Shown: in pieces, positions 13,184 through 48,490 of the stretch
How positions within the stretch are numbered: the stretch's first letter is position 1
How the letters are laid out: each line of letters opens with the position of its first letter
Notes under the pieces: generated by a model
What the model was told of the DNA's origin: nothing
The model's database searches: none
What the model saw: the letters and a program-made list of their open reading frames with translations, nothing else
Made by a program: the position numbers and the translations under genes
NCBI RefSeq assembly: GCF_030463535.1
Contig: NC_132894.1
Span: forward strand, 28,726,625-28,790,624
Direction of reading: 5' to 3'
DNA from: Salminus brasiliensis
Taxonomy: Eukaryota > Chordata > Actinopteri > Characiformes > Bryconidae
Length of the DNA: 64,000 bases

Positions 13184-16100
13184 ATGCATGTGCTCGAGCT
13201 GAGCGTGTTCGTGGCGATTGCCGGAGCCATTGCACCTCCGCAGACGGTGCACGAGGAGCTCAACGCCACTGTGGAAGCGGATGGAGCGCAAGGACAAACG
13301 GCGCTGGGCGACATGTTCAGGGAGGTGGAGGAGCTGATGGAGGACACGCAGCTCAGGCTGGAGGACGCAGCACACCAGGTGCAGTATGCATTGCACTCGT
13401 TACTTTCCATGGTTGCACAGGATGCTTCTCGTGAATTGCATTGGGGGATTTACCTGTGTTACTTTGACTGCTTTTTAAGCGTTGCACACGCTGGAACCCA
13501 CAGGTCAGTTTTTTTGTGGCTTCGGACTAATGGAGAAATAATGCTTTAAATGTATGTAGGCAAATTTAATTAGATGTACATCACACCTAAAGGAGAAATC
13601 AGATGTGTGTCCTGTATAGATAACATTGATATTTGTGCTATTGTAATAAATTGTAATAAATCCAGTGCATTGGTACTGTCAGCACTGTGCCCATAAGTTT
13701 AATGAGATGCAAATTAGGCTATGTAAATTACATTAAAGGAATATTTCACTAGACATTTCAATGTACACAGTTTACCAATGCCCCAAAATATAGGCAGGTA
13801 GCTTAGACACTTTTATTGCCTGAAGTTTGCTTCTTTAGTTTTGCACTGAAGCAGTGAGGCTAACACGGCGTAAAAGTAATGAAAGTCTTTGTCACTGAAA
13901 AATCCTAAATTGTATAAATTGCTCTGTGAATCAAACGTCTCTTAAAAAGCCGCCTTGACTAAACACTTCATTTTAGGAGTCTATTCAAGATTCCAGGTGG
14001 TAAGGTCATCCTGCCTCGCTCATCAGTAAGAGATGGAGCATGAGCATTGACTTCCTGAGAGCTGATATGCCACACAACACTTTTCAGCATGAGGGTTTTT
14101 TGGTGTTGGTTTCTGTGATCTATGAGCAGTGGGTGATCATGGGGGCGGAGCTTCTTCTGCTGAGCTTCTTTTTTTCCCCCCAGATGGACAATGAGAGTGC
14201 AAAATCCAGCCAGCATGCCCTGAACCTCACCTCGAATTACAGCAACGAGAGCGGTTCAGACATTGTGCTGGGAAATCAATCCGCTCCTGCTGAGGAGAAG
14301 ATCGATAAGGTAGGTTGGCAAGGAGGTCACCTGGAAGATTCTTGACATGATTGCTTCTAGTCCTGCAGCTTACAGCTGCTTTCAGCACAGTACAGGAACA
14401 CTAAACAGCTGCGCAACCACAACCACCAACGACTTTTACTGTATTAAAAATATTAGCCACCCATTCAAGATGATGTACACACAAAATGGGGTCAGAAGAC
14501 CACTAGCTCTCATTTTGTATTGGTTCAGAACATATTTCCATGTGTACTTGCAGATAACAGAGAATAGAACCGAAGAGATCCGCATCACCAGAACCATAGC
14601 CCAATCGAACGGCAAGGAAAATGAAACTGATCATGTGAGTAACATGAGCTATTGTAATTTATATTTTTTTAGAAGCATGTTATTAAAAAAACAAACAGCA
14701 TTGTCAATGCTGAAACATATTTCCAATGGGAAACCAAATCTATTTTTATTTGTACCAATGACACCTTCAGATCTTTGGCTGTCACTCAGGGTTGTTTCTT
14801 TACCTCATTGATGAGTCTCCGTTGTGCTCTTGGGGTCATTTTGACTGGGTGCCCAAATTGTCTCAATTTGTATCACTTTGTAACCCTTTCCAGCTTTATG
14901 AAAATTTTTGATCGTAGCTTCTCTGAAAACTCTTTTTAGCAAGGCATGGCTCACATACGCCTATCCTTCTGATTCGGAGCAAACTTAAAAAACTTGAGTG
15001 GGTTTTATCAGTCAGAAGCTCTAGTCCAGACCTCCCAACTCATTTCTTAAGAAGACTCCAGGTATACTAACACCTGACTCCAGTTAGCTTTTTTGAGATC
15101 ATTAACTTAAGGGTTCACATACATATATCCACTAGCACTAGGCTTTTTTGGTTGTTCTCAATGAAGACATGACATTAATATTTTCTCTCTTATTATTTTA
15201 GGCACATTATATTTGTCAACACACTTGACTTAGATGAGGATCAAATCACATTTTATGACAAATGCAGAAAAATTAAAACATAAAATTCCAAGGGGTTTAT
15301 ATTAATTTTTCTTTCCACTGTATTAGGTTGGTGGTCATCATATTCTGATATGACTGTGGATTTCAAAATAAGACATTGCAAAGTAGTGGGTGAGGTGGCA
15401 CATTTTCACATTGCACAAAATTCACAATATGCCACAATATTTATTTCTTCTCTTATTTTATTGAAATAGATAAAAATAACTAGGACCTAAATACCTTTAG
15501 CCCACATCTGTCAGGATCAGGAGTATATCCATTTATTCACATAGTGACATCCAACCAGAGGACGAATGACAAAAATGAGCATTAGCATCTTTGTGACCGT
15601 GAAAGATTATTTACCACTTAAAGATATCACTCTATTTACCTGGTTCTAATATTTTATGCATTTCTATATTTTACATATTAATGATGAATGATTTTACAGA
15701 TTAATACCAAGACAAATAACAACTGTGTATTTTCTTTCAGTTAAAATATGTAACTACCTATCCTTTTCTTATAGACATATCAGCTGTTAGCCAAGATTTT
15801 AAAAGTGTTTAATTCATTTGCACTTTTGTCATGTCTGTATCTTAGTGTGTTCAGTTTCAAATTACCCAATTAAACAGTAAACCACTTCTTTCTATCCTGC
15901 AGAAGAGAAATTGAGCCAAGTCTCTTGTATCAGTGAAATCTTGATGTGGTAAAAGCTCAAAAGGAGAAAAATGCAATGTTTACCTTAGCATTTAGGGATG
16001 AAAAGCTTTTTGTCCTTTGCTTCAGTGTCTGGGTCACCTCCTCTCGTAAAGATAAATATTGCACAGATCGTGTGTCAATCTCACATCCTTCAGGATTCTC

Positions 16101-19100
16101 TTTGAACTTTCCACAAACTCGCCTGTACCAACCCTCTGCTGTTCATTATAATGTGCTTAAATACATGTTTCTCAGATTTCTGTTTTATAAAACATAAACA
16201 TTTTGACTACACTCCTACATGCATTTATGACAAAAGCACTATGATAGCATTATGGTTACAATATAAAGGCTTATTATGGAATCAATCCTTTAGCATTAGT
16301 CAATCGTGTCACATATGTAACATTTTCTCAAGCTTTTAGCTCAAATATTACTCCAATTTCTAACCAATGACCAAAATCCATGATCTAGTAAACTGCCCCT
16401 ATCGCTGGCAACACTAGAATACTAGCACATCTCCTCTGACACATGTGAAGTCAGCCACCGCCTCTTTTCGAACTGCTGGCGATGCAGCATCACATCACCA
16501 GATAGCCTAGCGCACTCAGAGGAGACATCAGAGCTAACAGACGTCTCTGCTGACCAATATCACACTAGGAGTGACGTGGGGAGCAAGTGCCATCAAACCG
16601 CTCCTGAGGGAGCAAGGGTTGTGCTCTCTCTGATTCTGGCTGCTAATGGCAAGCAGTGTGACCCAGGATTCGAATCAGCATTACTTGAATCATAGTGGCC
16701 TCGGATGACACTGGACTACTCAGCGACAGTGTAATCAGTTGGCCCACCTAGCCAATATTTTTTAATGACCCAAATTTGTTTCATCCTGAATCCAAGTATG
16801 GAGGTGGAGCTCAGTAAATAGGGCTTATTCCTCATTTTAAAGCACTTATAAATAGGGCTTATTCCTCTCCCGCACTCTCTCTTTCAGGAGTGCATCATTG
16901 ATGAGGACTGTGAGAGGGGCAGATACTGTCTCTATGAAGCGCAGCACTCTAAATGTCTGGCCTGCAAAGAAGTGGATGCGGTAAGAACTTTTAAGAACAT
17001 CTGACCTTTACAGTGCAGCCCACAGCTTCCCTCACTTACACACAAGGTCTGGTATTTCACATTGTTTCCCCACCCAGACCTAGATATCCTGAAAGTGCTG
17101 AAGAAAACCTGTACACTAGAAAGCCCTCAGCTTCCTGCTCTCCAGCAGCATGATGCAAGCGAGCCTGCATTATAACTGCATTGCAGTACCGCCACAAGTG
17201 CATCTGGAACGTGATATGAGGGAGTTTTTCCTCTCCTTTGGGCTTCACTTCAAAGTGCACTGCTGGCTAAATAAAAGCCACCTCCTCTGCTCATCTCCCC
17301 TTACGCAGGACACAGAGAGGCGAACAGAGAGCAGTGCGGTGAAGGACAGTTGAGATCACCAGCTAGAATACTGATGCGCACTTGGCAGCAAAGCTGAATT
17401 CCGTTCAGTTGCATACGCTGGCCTGTGGCCAGCCTTTACCGTGCATTCAGCCCGCAGTTGATTTATTTATCATTTGTGGGCTAAAAGAGGAAGAACAGAC
17501 ATGAACTAAGTTGAATTTTTTAATGAATTCAGGAGGCTACAGCTTCCCAATTTGGTGCATATCACCATTACATGTATGATATCTTGAAATCTGTTGGTTG
17601 TCAAAATACTTTGGACTACCCCAGAATTGGTTCACAAATTCTTCCTCATACATGCTGTGTATCATTATTATTAGAAGGGTTGTTAGAAGGGCTGTAGTCA
17701 AGACCACCTTTGTTAAGTCCAGGACCAAGTCTAGGCTGAAACCTTTTTTAAGGCCAAGCCTTAACTATTGCTAGTCTTTTGCTAGTTCCAACCTTGATGA
17801 TTTGGGAGAAAACTACTCTACTTTGTGGTAGGAAGCCAGTCACCCCTCTGATAAGTGAACCCAGAAATGATAGATGACTGGGCTAAAAGGGAGGAAATGG
17901 GGTGGTAAAAGTGAGAAGACTTATGTCGTAAACACATGAACAAGGTGCAGATGGAATTTATAGGGTGTTAGACTTTGGAGGAGGGGCTTCATGCACGTTC
18001 CTCATCCCAAAATGTAGTTATTGCATAACACCACTTAACGTCTTCCAGTCCAAAGTTCTTGGTATTATATATCGTCTAAGGCAGTGTTTTTTTATGTGTT
18101 TTTCTATACCCAGGGTTCCCGAGCATCCTTGAAAATCTGAAACAGCTCAAAATATATAGAAAGTCTTTTCAGTCATGGAAACTCCTTGAAAATGAGACAT
18201 TTGCCAGAATCACCCTGGAAATATTAGTGAGATACTGGAGAAGTTGAGCTATTGAGCCACTGAGGTTGCAAATTTTAGCTACTGCTGCGCTATTTACTGA
18301 AGTAGTTTGTGATGCTGCACTGACATGTCAATAGATACGACACATGTGCAAGCTTTCGCTGTGTTCATGACTTCTAATCTAACTTGCAACTTGACTTACT
18401 TTTTACACAGTCATATCAGAATATTACGACCACCTACCTAATAGTGGGAATAATCACTCTTGGCCCTGAAGACTCCAGCGAGACGTTGTGGCATGGACTG
18501 TATTAGGTGATGGAAGGTGTTCCTTTTAGAGGTTAACTGGTCCACAGTGGTGCACGATTGCTCTTTATTACTTGCAGGAGTTGTCATCTCCCTTTGGCAT
18601 CAATGGCTCCTGGGTCACCACAGTTGGGAGTGCCCGTGGGAGGCACTAAATGTACTAGATGTAATTGATAGCTATACATAACATACTTGTCTGATAAAAA
18701 AAACAAACAAACATTATGTCTGATTCAATGAATATATGATGCATCGGATCAGAAGATTCTCACTTTTTGCATTTGGATCGTAGATCTGCGCTAAAGATGA
18801 GGAGTGCTGTGAGGGACAGCTGTGTGTGTGGGGTCAGTGCACCAAGAACATCACCAAAGGCGAGGCGGGCACCATCTGTGAATACCAAAGTGACTGCAGC
18901 AGCAATCTGTGCTGTGCTTTCCACAAAGGTACTACTAGACTTGTAAGGGAAATAAAACTCTGAATCTTATTTCCCTCAAGTAAATGTGTTTGGAATAAGA
19001 ATGATTCCTGGAGGAAATTACAGTAATTTAGGCCTAGGAGATTTCAGTCATAGCAGAGCTCTACCTCCATCATTTTATTACCACAATGGCCTCTCTCAGC

Positions 19101-21026
19101 GATATTGCCTCCTGTAATAGACCAGACATAAAAGCTATGAGAGCTGCAATGCAGTTTGAAAGCACTGAGAGTGAGATTTAAGAAATCATCCTGAATATGT
19201 TCTCCCCGTTACAGCTTTTTACCTCTCACTTACCCACACGCCTCTCTCAGCTCTGCTCTTTCCAGTGTGCATCTCTAAGCCAGCAGAGCGCGAGCGCTGC
19301 ATGATCTCGGCCAATCATCTAATGGAGCTGCTATCATGGGATTTGGAGGGCGAGGGGCCAAGAGAGCACTGCCCTTGTGCCGGGGAACTACAGTGCCAAC
19401 ATTTGGGGTAAGACACTGCGAACAAGTTCAGGATTATGTTCACTTTCCAGGATGGCGGTTAACTCTCTGTAAGATAAACAAGAAGACAGCCACCACCAAA
19501 TAAAGTTAAAGCATGTTTCTACTCTTACTTTAATAAACAAGTGCCTGGATAGAAAGCCTGTCCTGCTCTGAGCACTCGGTGCTTGTTTTTAGAACAAACT
19601 GAACTTGCAGATACTACAGTCAGTATCTGTGAAGCTACAGTGATTTACAGTTTGTTAGGTTGCACAAACCTGAGAAATTGCCTAAAGAGTGCTACACAAC
19701 CCACTAGTTAAGCCTCTCCCAGTCACATAGTGCTACCAGTAAAGTTATATCAATAGGACTCTCTGGAGCAGATAAACCTACTGGCATCATGCCTAATACC
19801 AGAGGTAAGCTAAAGGGGTGTAATGCCCCCCAGCATTAAGCTGTAGAGCAGTAGATCAGTGTTCTCTGCGATGATGGTGGTGATCAATCCATACTTTTGG
19901 GATAAGTTGGGGATGAAGTGTGGTGGCAATTATCCAACAATCAAATCCTCACAGCCCTGCTCCAAAATTCAGTAGAAAGGCTTTATTGTAAAGATGCAGG
20001 ATAAACTCTTTTTAATACCTCTAATTTCAGAAGGAACCATGAAAAAAGCAAGTGTCCCAATACTTTGGTCCATATATCGTATTTAATAAAAGGTCAAGTC
20101 CTTTCTAGTCATCTGTCTCAAGTCTAAGTCTCAAGTCATGAAAACCAAGTCAAAATCAAGTTGAGTCTTAACTCAAGTCATGGGACTCAGGTCCGCCACC
20201 TCTGGCTACCAGAACTGGGAAGGTGAAGCTAGCATGTGCTACCTCTGAGAAGCACATTAAGCCAGCCAGTCATCTTCTCAGACTGTAACGAATACAACAC
20301 AGCACTGTCCAGTTATGCCTGTGGCATTCCCGAGGCTCAAGCTGCCAGTGATGGGGCCAACACTTAGACAGCTGCCAGCAGCCAATGGACAATTTCAAAA
20401 ACAAACCTTAGCTAGAATTATTTTGCTATGGTGTAGCAAAACAGACCTCACTTATATTGAGTTGGTAACTCACAGAGACACCTCAAACAGACAAAACCTT
20501 CAAAAGGTAAACATCGATAAATGTCCTACTAAAACAAATTCAAATAGGATAATGGTGAAGGTATAACTGTGAGGCTCCCTTTACATCCAAAACAACAAAT
20601 ATATAGTGGTATTAACCTGACATGACACAAGTATTACAAAGTGTTATAAAGGTTATGGCTAACTAGTTCAGCAATGAGCTCTAAACTGAAAGAAGACTTG
20701 CCATATCCAACATGCCCTATAAAAAGGGCAGAATGCTTCATGACTGTGATCTTAGAAGATCTTAGAAATAAAACTGGAAAAACTGAGAAATGTCACACTT
20801 TAATATTTACAATATTAAATATTACACGTTTATACAAAAAGGCTACATTGACACTGTATCTCCAGTGCAAAACATCTTCTTCAGTGTCTTGAGCATGTGT
20901 GCTGAAATTCATCTTGTCTCTCTCTCTCTCTTCATTAGCCGTGGCTCCTTGTGCTTGAAAGGCCAGAGCTCTAGCGAAGAAGACCTGACAGACGCTCTGT
21001 ACTCCGAGATCGACTACATCGTCTAG
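13184..21026 (+). CDS. dkk3: Dickkopf-related protein 3 (seven coding exons)
   Basis: Secreted glycoprotein of the dickkopf family, a divergent member linked to modulation of Wnt and TGF-beta signalling. Coding exons: 13184-13378, 14184-14309, 14554-14634, 16888-16980, 18784-18928, 19266-19407, 20939-21026. All have GT/AG junctions, and the sum is 870 bases (289 residues plus stop). The N-terminus is a signal peptide ([17 protein letters not shown]). The acidic segment [13 protein letters not shown] is a DKK3 hallmark. Exons 2-3 encode a linker with several N-glycosylation sequons. Exons 4-5 encode a first 10-cysteine domain (ECIIDEDC...[12 protein letters not shown]) and exons 5-7 a second one. 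The acidic tail ends in EIDYIV and is much shorter than in human DKK3 (350 residues). Whether it is teleost paralogue dkk3a or dkk3b cannot be decided here. An AATAAA lies at 21,518. Confidence 0.95.
16390..16755 (-). mobile_element. tRNA-derived SINE (family 2) in dkk3 intron 3
   Basis: On the minus strand the head has an A-box-like AGGTGGGCCAACTGATTACA and a B-box-like GATTCGAATCCTGGGTCACA. The body follows with GCTTGCCATTAGCAGCCAGA and AGAGAGAGCACAACCC. Related body fragments occur at about 2.24, 26.76 and 59.48 kb. It lies a little over 100 bp upstream of dkk3 exon 4 and does not disturb its acceptor. Confidence 0.65.
18413..18560 (+). repeat. Teleost TIR-repeat fragment in dkk3 intron 4
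   Basis: Contains TTACGACCACCTACCTAATA and GACGTTGTGGCATGGACTGT followed by GTGATGGAAGGTGTTCC. This matches the start of a widespread fish repeat that begins 'cagccataacattaaaaccacctgcctaat'. A longer relative is at 61,904-62,563. The assignment is from memory of the repeat, not from a search. Confidence 0.5.
19690..20085 (+). repeat. Dispersed DNA-transposon-like repeat in dkk3 intron 6
   Basis: The segment includes GACTCTCTGGAGCAGATAAA, CCCCAGCATTAAGCTGTAGA and a terminal GTGTCCCAATACTTTGGTCC. This order is typical of a common non-autonomous repeat in ostariophysan genomes whose ends read 'ccaatacttttgtccatatag'. A similar end occurs alone at 41,644-41,674 (CAAACATTTGGACATATAGT). No coding capacity is seen. 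Confidence 0.5.
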
Positions 21027-21540
21027 GCTGGAAGCAGAATCTTCAAGGTTGAAGAATCGATGACCCCATCTGCGGGTTAATAGTGATCCTCTAGTTACCT
21101 TTAAAGTCTGCACTGAACTTGAATACTTCATTGCTCTTAGTCTTAGCGGTGAGCTGTGCACTCTCTAGAAAACCACTACTCAAACCCAGTTCAGCCACCA
21201 TAAATGTACAAGCTACAGTCTGATCTCCATGTCGCGCTTCAATGCTGCAGTGTTCAACTTATGCGCAAGACCATGGCTAAAGCAGTAGATCTTAGCATGG
21301 CTTGTGCCCATGTGTTGAAACCCACGTAGGGCAGAGGGAGAGCAGTGTAAGCGGTTGTGTAAAGATGTATATATGAATAAGGCTATAAGGCTGAATGGGT
21401 ACCATACTTAATCTTCCTATTTATGACCGCAGACTAGCCTGAATCCAGCTCTGCAAAGCAGAACACTCAAACAGATATGCGGTCTTATAGCTGTGAACTT
21501 GGGAACTTTCGAAAGTGAATAAAACATTGGGAAGTGTTTC
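21027..21540 (+). other. dkk3: dkk3 3' UTR with polyadenylation signal
   Basis: Non-coding sequence follows the TAG stop. A canonical AATAAA at 21,518-21,523 sits about 490 bases downstream, so the transcript probably ends near 21,540. No competing signal is seen closer to the stop. Confidence 0.6.
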
Positions 21541-22154
21541 AAGACTTGTGGCTCATTTTCAGGGGCAAAATTTCCTTAGTGAGGTAACAAAGGCTGGCGC
21601 TAAACAGGTGGGTATATGTACTGTGAACGTGTTGTTTTCTGCGGATATCGACTCAATACCCACTAATCCAGATATGCCACCTCTAGCTATAACAGAATGG
21701 GAATGCAGAAGTTCATATCCACTTCCAGTGCTGTTAGAAAATAATAACAAACATTAAGGAACAACCCTCCACCACCCATCATCTACCTTTAACTCTGTTA
21801 AATCTCTCTTTCCTAGCTCCACTTATCATAGATGCACCGGGCTCCCTACCTACCAAGCAGAAGCTACCTGAACTCCAGCCCAAACTTCTCTGGAGGTTCT
21901 CTCCTCTCTCTTCAGTCTCCTCCCAAATCAGCGTATGCCGCTGCCATGGTCCGAACCTTAAAACTGTGATCCAAGTAGACATTTCTGCACAATTAAAATC
22001 CAACTGCGTAATATAATTGCTGACAGCTTCATCATATTACTTGGAATAGGCTCTCATTTTACATTGACGTCTATTCAAAGTTGCCCATTTTGGAGACTTT
22101 CATTGACAGCAAATATAAATATATATGTGTGTGTGTGTACTGTATATATATACA

Positions 22155-23093
22155 CTTAAGTTAAAAATAGCCGCATTGCTATTGATCAGTATTAGGTGGT
22201 GTCAAGCCATCTCATCCATTGTAGTCATCAGTACAAATACGTATTTTGTGACAAAAAATGTTAGTTGATTTAAGATCATATATATATATATAATTTCATA
22301 TACAGTAGTTAGGGCAATATTAGAAACAAAATTCCAGACACAATCAAAAAGACACCATGATATCTGTAGCGACCTACCCATTTAACTTTCTGTGCAAACA
22401 ACAGGTGGTAAAACACCATTAGCTTGTGTCCAGCTTTAAGCACTACAGATTGTTTGTCATACTGGCATAATCCCCTAAAATGTTTGACACATTTTCAGCT
22501 CTAATTTGTGTCATAACTTTTGAACCGTTGGTTTTCTCTGACTTGCACATAAAATTACTGATTACATTCAATTCTTATTTTAATAATGTTTCCCCATCAG
22601 AAATCACATGATCTTTTCTTTCCATTCTTAAAGGCTGCAGCCTTCTCAGGACACCTTTCTGTTAGATCTGAAATGTTAGCAAAGACAATACTGTACCTGA
22701 GATGGGTTAGCTTTTTTCTTCAAATGATTAAATATTTGTTTTCTTAGATTCAGGAAGGTTAGGGAAAAAAAAACATCAACAACAGCCATTGTAGGTTTCT
22801 GCAGATGTTTAGGCACAGAAAGGCATCTGCTAGAGCTCACCAGGGAAGAGAGGTCATTCATAAAATAAGACAATATCTAATTCTATAACCTAAACCCAAC
22901 ACTTTTTGACCCAAAATAAGTATTTGTACTGATGACTACAATGGATGAGAAATGGCTTGACAACACTTAATACTCTTAATACATAAATATATTGAGCATT
23001 CATAATGTCCGATGTTTGCTAATCAAGCTTTAGCAGATATTCAAATATTGAGCATCAGCTGATCAATAGCAATGTGGCTATTTTTAACTTAAG
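22155..23093. mobile_element. Non-autonomous DNA element with long terminal inverted repeats
   Basis: The left end CTTAAGTTAAAAATAGC and the right end (reverse complement of TTTTTAACTTAAG) match. The match continues inward through the CTATTGATCAGTATTAGG and CATCCATTGTAGTCATCAGT blocks and their inverted partners at about 22.91-23.09 kb. The inverted arms total about 100 bp, the right one broken by an insertion of roughly 80 bp. The centre has no transposase frame. It fills much of the dkk3-usp47 intergenic interval. The superfamily is not determined. Confidence 0.7.
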
Positions 23094-23972
23094 AAGTATC
23101 CAAAAGTACAGCTCAATCCTGCTCAGACTACTCAAACACTTTACGACTCCAAAGGAAGGAACACACAGCTAATGCCACACAATTGTGCAAGTGTGTGCTA
23201 CTGCAGGCTAGATTCACTAAGATTAATTCTGATTTCACCGCAATGTGGAGATCTATAATTTTAAGACACAAACCAATACATACAAAATTTAACCCCTATT
23301 GCAAATTTGTTTTATCAGTGAAATCTACAAACTTTCATCTGTTTGCACTAAACCAATCAAACCAACTGAAATATCAACACAATTAATAGAACAAGTGTTT
23401 CCCCAAATTCAACACAAAACGCAGTTTTTAATGATGACTGCAGTCTCAGTCTTTAGTACTTAGTAGAGACCACTTATGCGGTTATGACCTGCTGTGAATG
23501 GGACGCATCGCCAGACAACAGCTTTTGGCTGCATTCCAGAATATGAGCGAATTGGAGCCCACTGTCCATGAGTACTGAAGAAGCTCGTCATTAAGGGGCT
23601 GAATGAGCCTGAGACTGCAGTCGTCATTAAAAGTGGCGATTTGTGTTGAACCACTTGTACTTAGTTTGAGTGATCTATTATTAACAGCTGAAAGTTTGTA
23701 CTTTAGCCTAATAAATTTAACTTGCACTGAGGGTTGAAATATTTCAACTGTATACCCCCTCAGCTGTATACCACCCCCTAGCCACAACAGAATGGGAAAG
23801 TCTACTCTCTGCTTCAGAAGCATGATAGAATTCAAACCAGGAAGTCCCTCAACCTGAACCAAAGGTGCTTTTTAAAATACCACAGTAGCTTCATATCCAT
23901 ACAAAAGCCAGCTGAAAAACACACTGTGACAACTTCACAGTAAAAAACAGACAAACAAAAACTGATTATTTT

Positions 23973-24273
23973 TTTATTTCCATATTGGCATGTCTACTGT
24001 GAACAGCTTGTGGCAGCTTTAGGGAGCCATGGGGACCCACGGCATTTCGGCCTGGCTCGGCGGTGCTGCGGCCCAGATTGCTGCGCCTCCAGTGTGGCTC
24101 TAGAGCCTCCGCCCTCAGGCTATGCAAAACAGCAGCATCTCTCCCCACACACACATACACACTCATTCACACACAGACAGAGACCAGGCCCAAACCCACA
24201 CAGGCTCCGTTCACATTGTGCAGAAATAAAAACCAACAAAACAAAAACAAACAAAAAAAAGGCTGAATATAGC

Positions 24274-24304
<31 letters not shown>

Positions 24305-25312
24305 AAAATTATTAAAAAATGTGTGCCAGAGGTCACTCGCAAGACCTAATATAATCCTTAAGTCTGGGGTGAAAATAATTTACAAGGGAAAAACAAACAA
24401 ACAAAAAAAGTAAACAGATAAATGAAGCGCTCTACTTGATTTGTATCGCTCTAGTCTTATAGGCTTGCAGACTAAAATGTACCAGTGTCAATAGCCCCAC
24501 TAAAAAGAGGAGGAGTTGTGAGTGGAGCTTCATCAGTCAGTGGGGTGGCACAGAGTGACTGCCACTGTCACACCCACACATGCAGGGAAGCACTCTGGGG
24601 GGAAAAAGCCAGGGCGGAGCCTCATCAGCCAGAATAGAAAGCGTTTAATTCACACCCAGTACGCTTCCATTAAATGAACAGGAGAGAGCCCAGTATTTTT
24701 TAAATGAGAACAATTAGACCACACCCGGATTTAGTGGAGGACCTCAAAAAACGTGGAAGATGATTGGACTGAGGCTGGCTTCGCCCTTACAGTTGCGTGG
24801 ACTGAGGAGAACTTGGATCATGTGCACATAACTTGGTGAGCTCAACCTTACTCATGATCAAAGAGCAAGTGATGAAGACTGACAGTAAACGAGAGGGGGA
24901 CAACTGAGAACAATGGAGAGAATTGAGGATAGAGACAGCCCAGAGAAAGATACAAATCACTCCCAAATAGTCTTCGCCACTCTATTCCACAAGTGCATCC
25001 ATCTGCAGGATCATGTTAGATTGATTTGTCTGAATGGTATCGATTTTGTGTTGTTTTTCTCATTTGAAATAGCTTTTGCACTTCCCTTTAAACTTTACAG
25101 TACAATAAACTATAGTGCACAATAGTAATCTGAGCCTCGCAATGCCCCCCCACGGAGCTCAGAGAAGAAGGGCGTCAGCCGCACAGCACTGGTGACGTTG
25201 GATTCGACGTGGGCCCCGACGTCAGACGAGGGTCCCTGGCGAGGCAGCGCTACACTGCAGCGGGCAGGCCAGCTATTAAAAATTTCTTTGTCAGGGTGGT
25301 TTTGGGCCACCT
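23973..25312 (-). other. usp47: Probable usp47 3' UTR
   Basis: Sequence downstream of the usp47 stop on the minus strand. A minus-strand AATAAA at 23,978-23,973 is a plausible polyadenylation signal, giving a 3' UTR of about 1.35 kb. The stretch includes a GC-rich part near 25.13-25.27 kb and a homopolymer pair at 24,273-24,308. The exact end is inferred. Confidence 0.4.
24273..24308. repeat. Adjacent poly(C) and poly(A) tracts
   Basis: Twenty-two C residues are followed directly by fourteen A residues. Tract lengths of this kind are prone to sequencing and assembly error. Confidence 0.85.
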
Positions 25313-48257
<22,945 letters not shown>

Positions 48258-48490
48258 TTGGGCGACAGTTAAGCGGACATCTACCCGGGCTCTGATGTCA
48301 ACAGCAGCTCTCTACGGCGGTGTGGATGAACATTATCTGCGCTTCAGCCAAACTCCAGACAGCTGCGGAAGCCAAACCGCGCCGCTAAAACTTGTTATCA
48401 AAGTAATCGCAGATACTTTCTTTCTGTGCTGCGACCACAAACAGCAATCAATGGGGCTAAAAATGGCCGTCTCCCAGTTTCGCGAGATTT

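Noticed and set aside
14347-14811. 154-codon plus-strand frame overlapping dkk3 exon 3
   Set aside because: It reads through the intron on both sides. Only 14,554-14,634 is exon, as shown by the CAG acceptor and GTGAGT donor.
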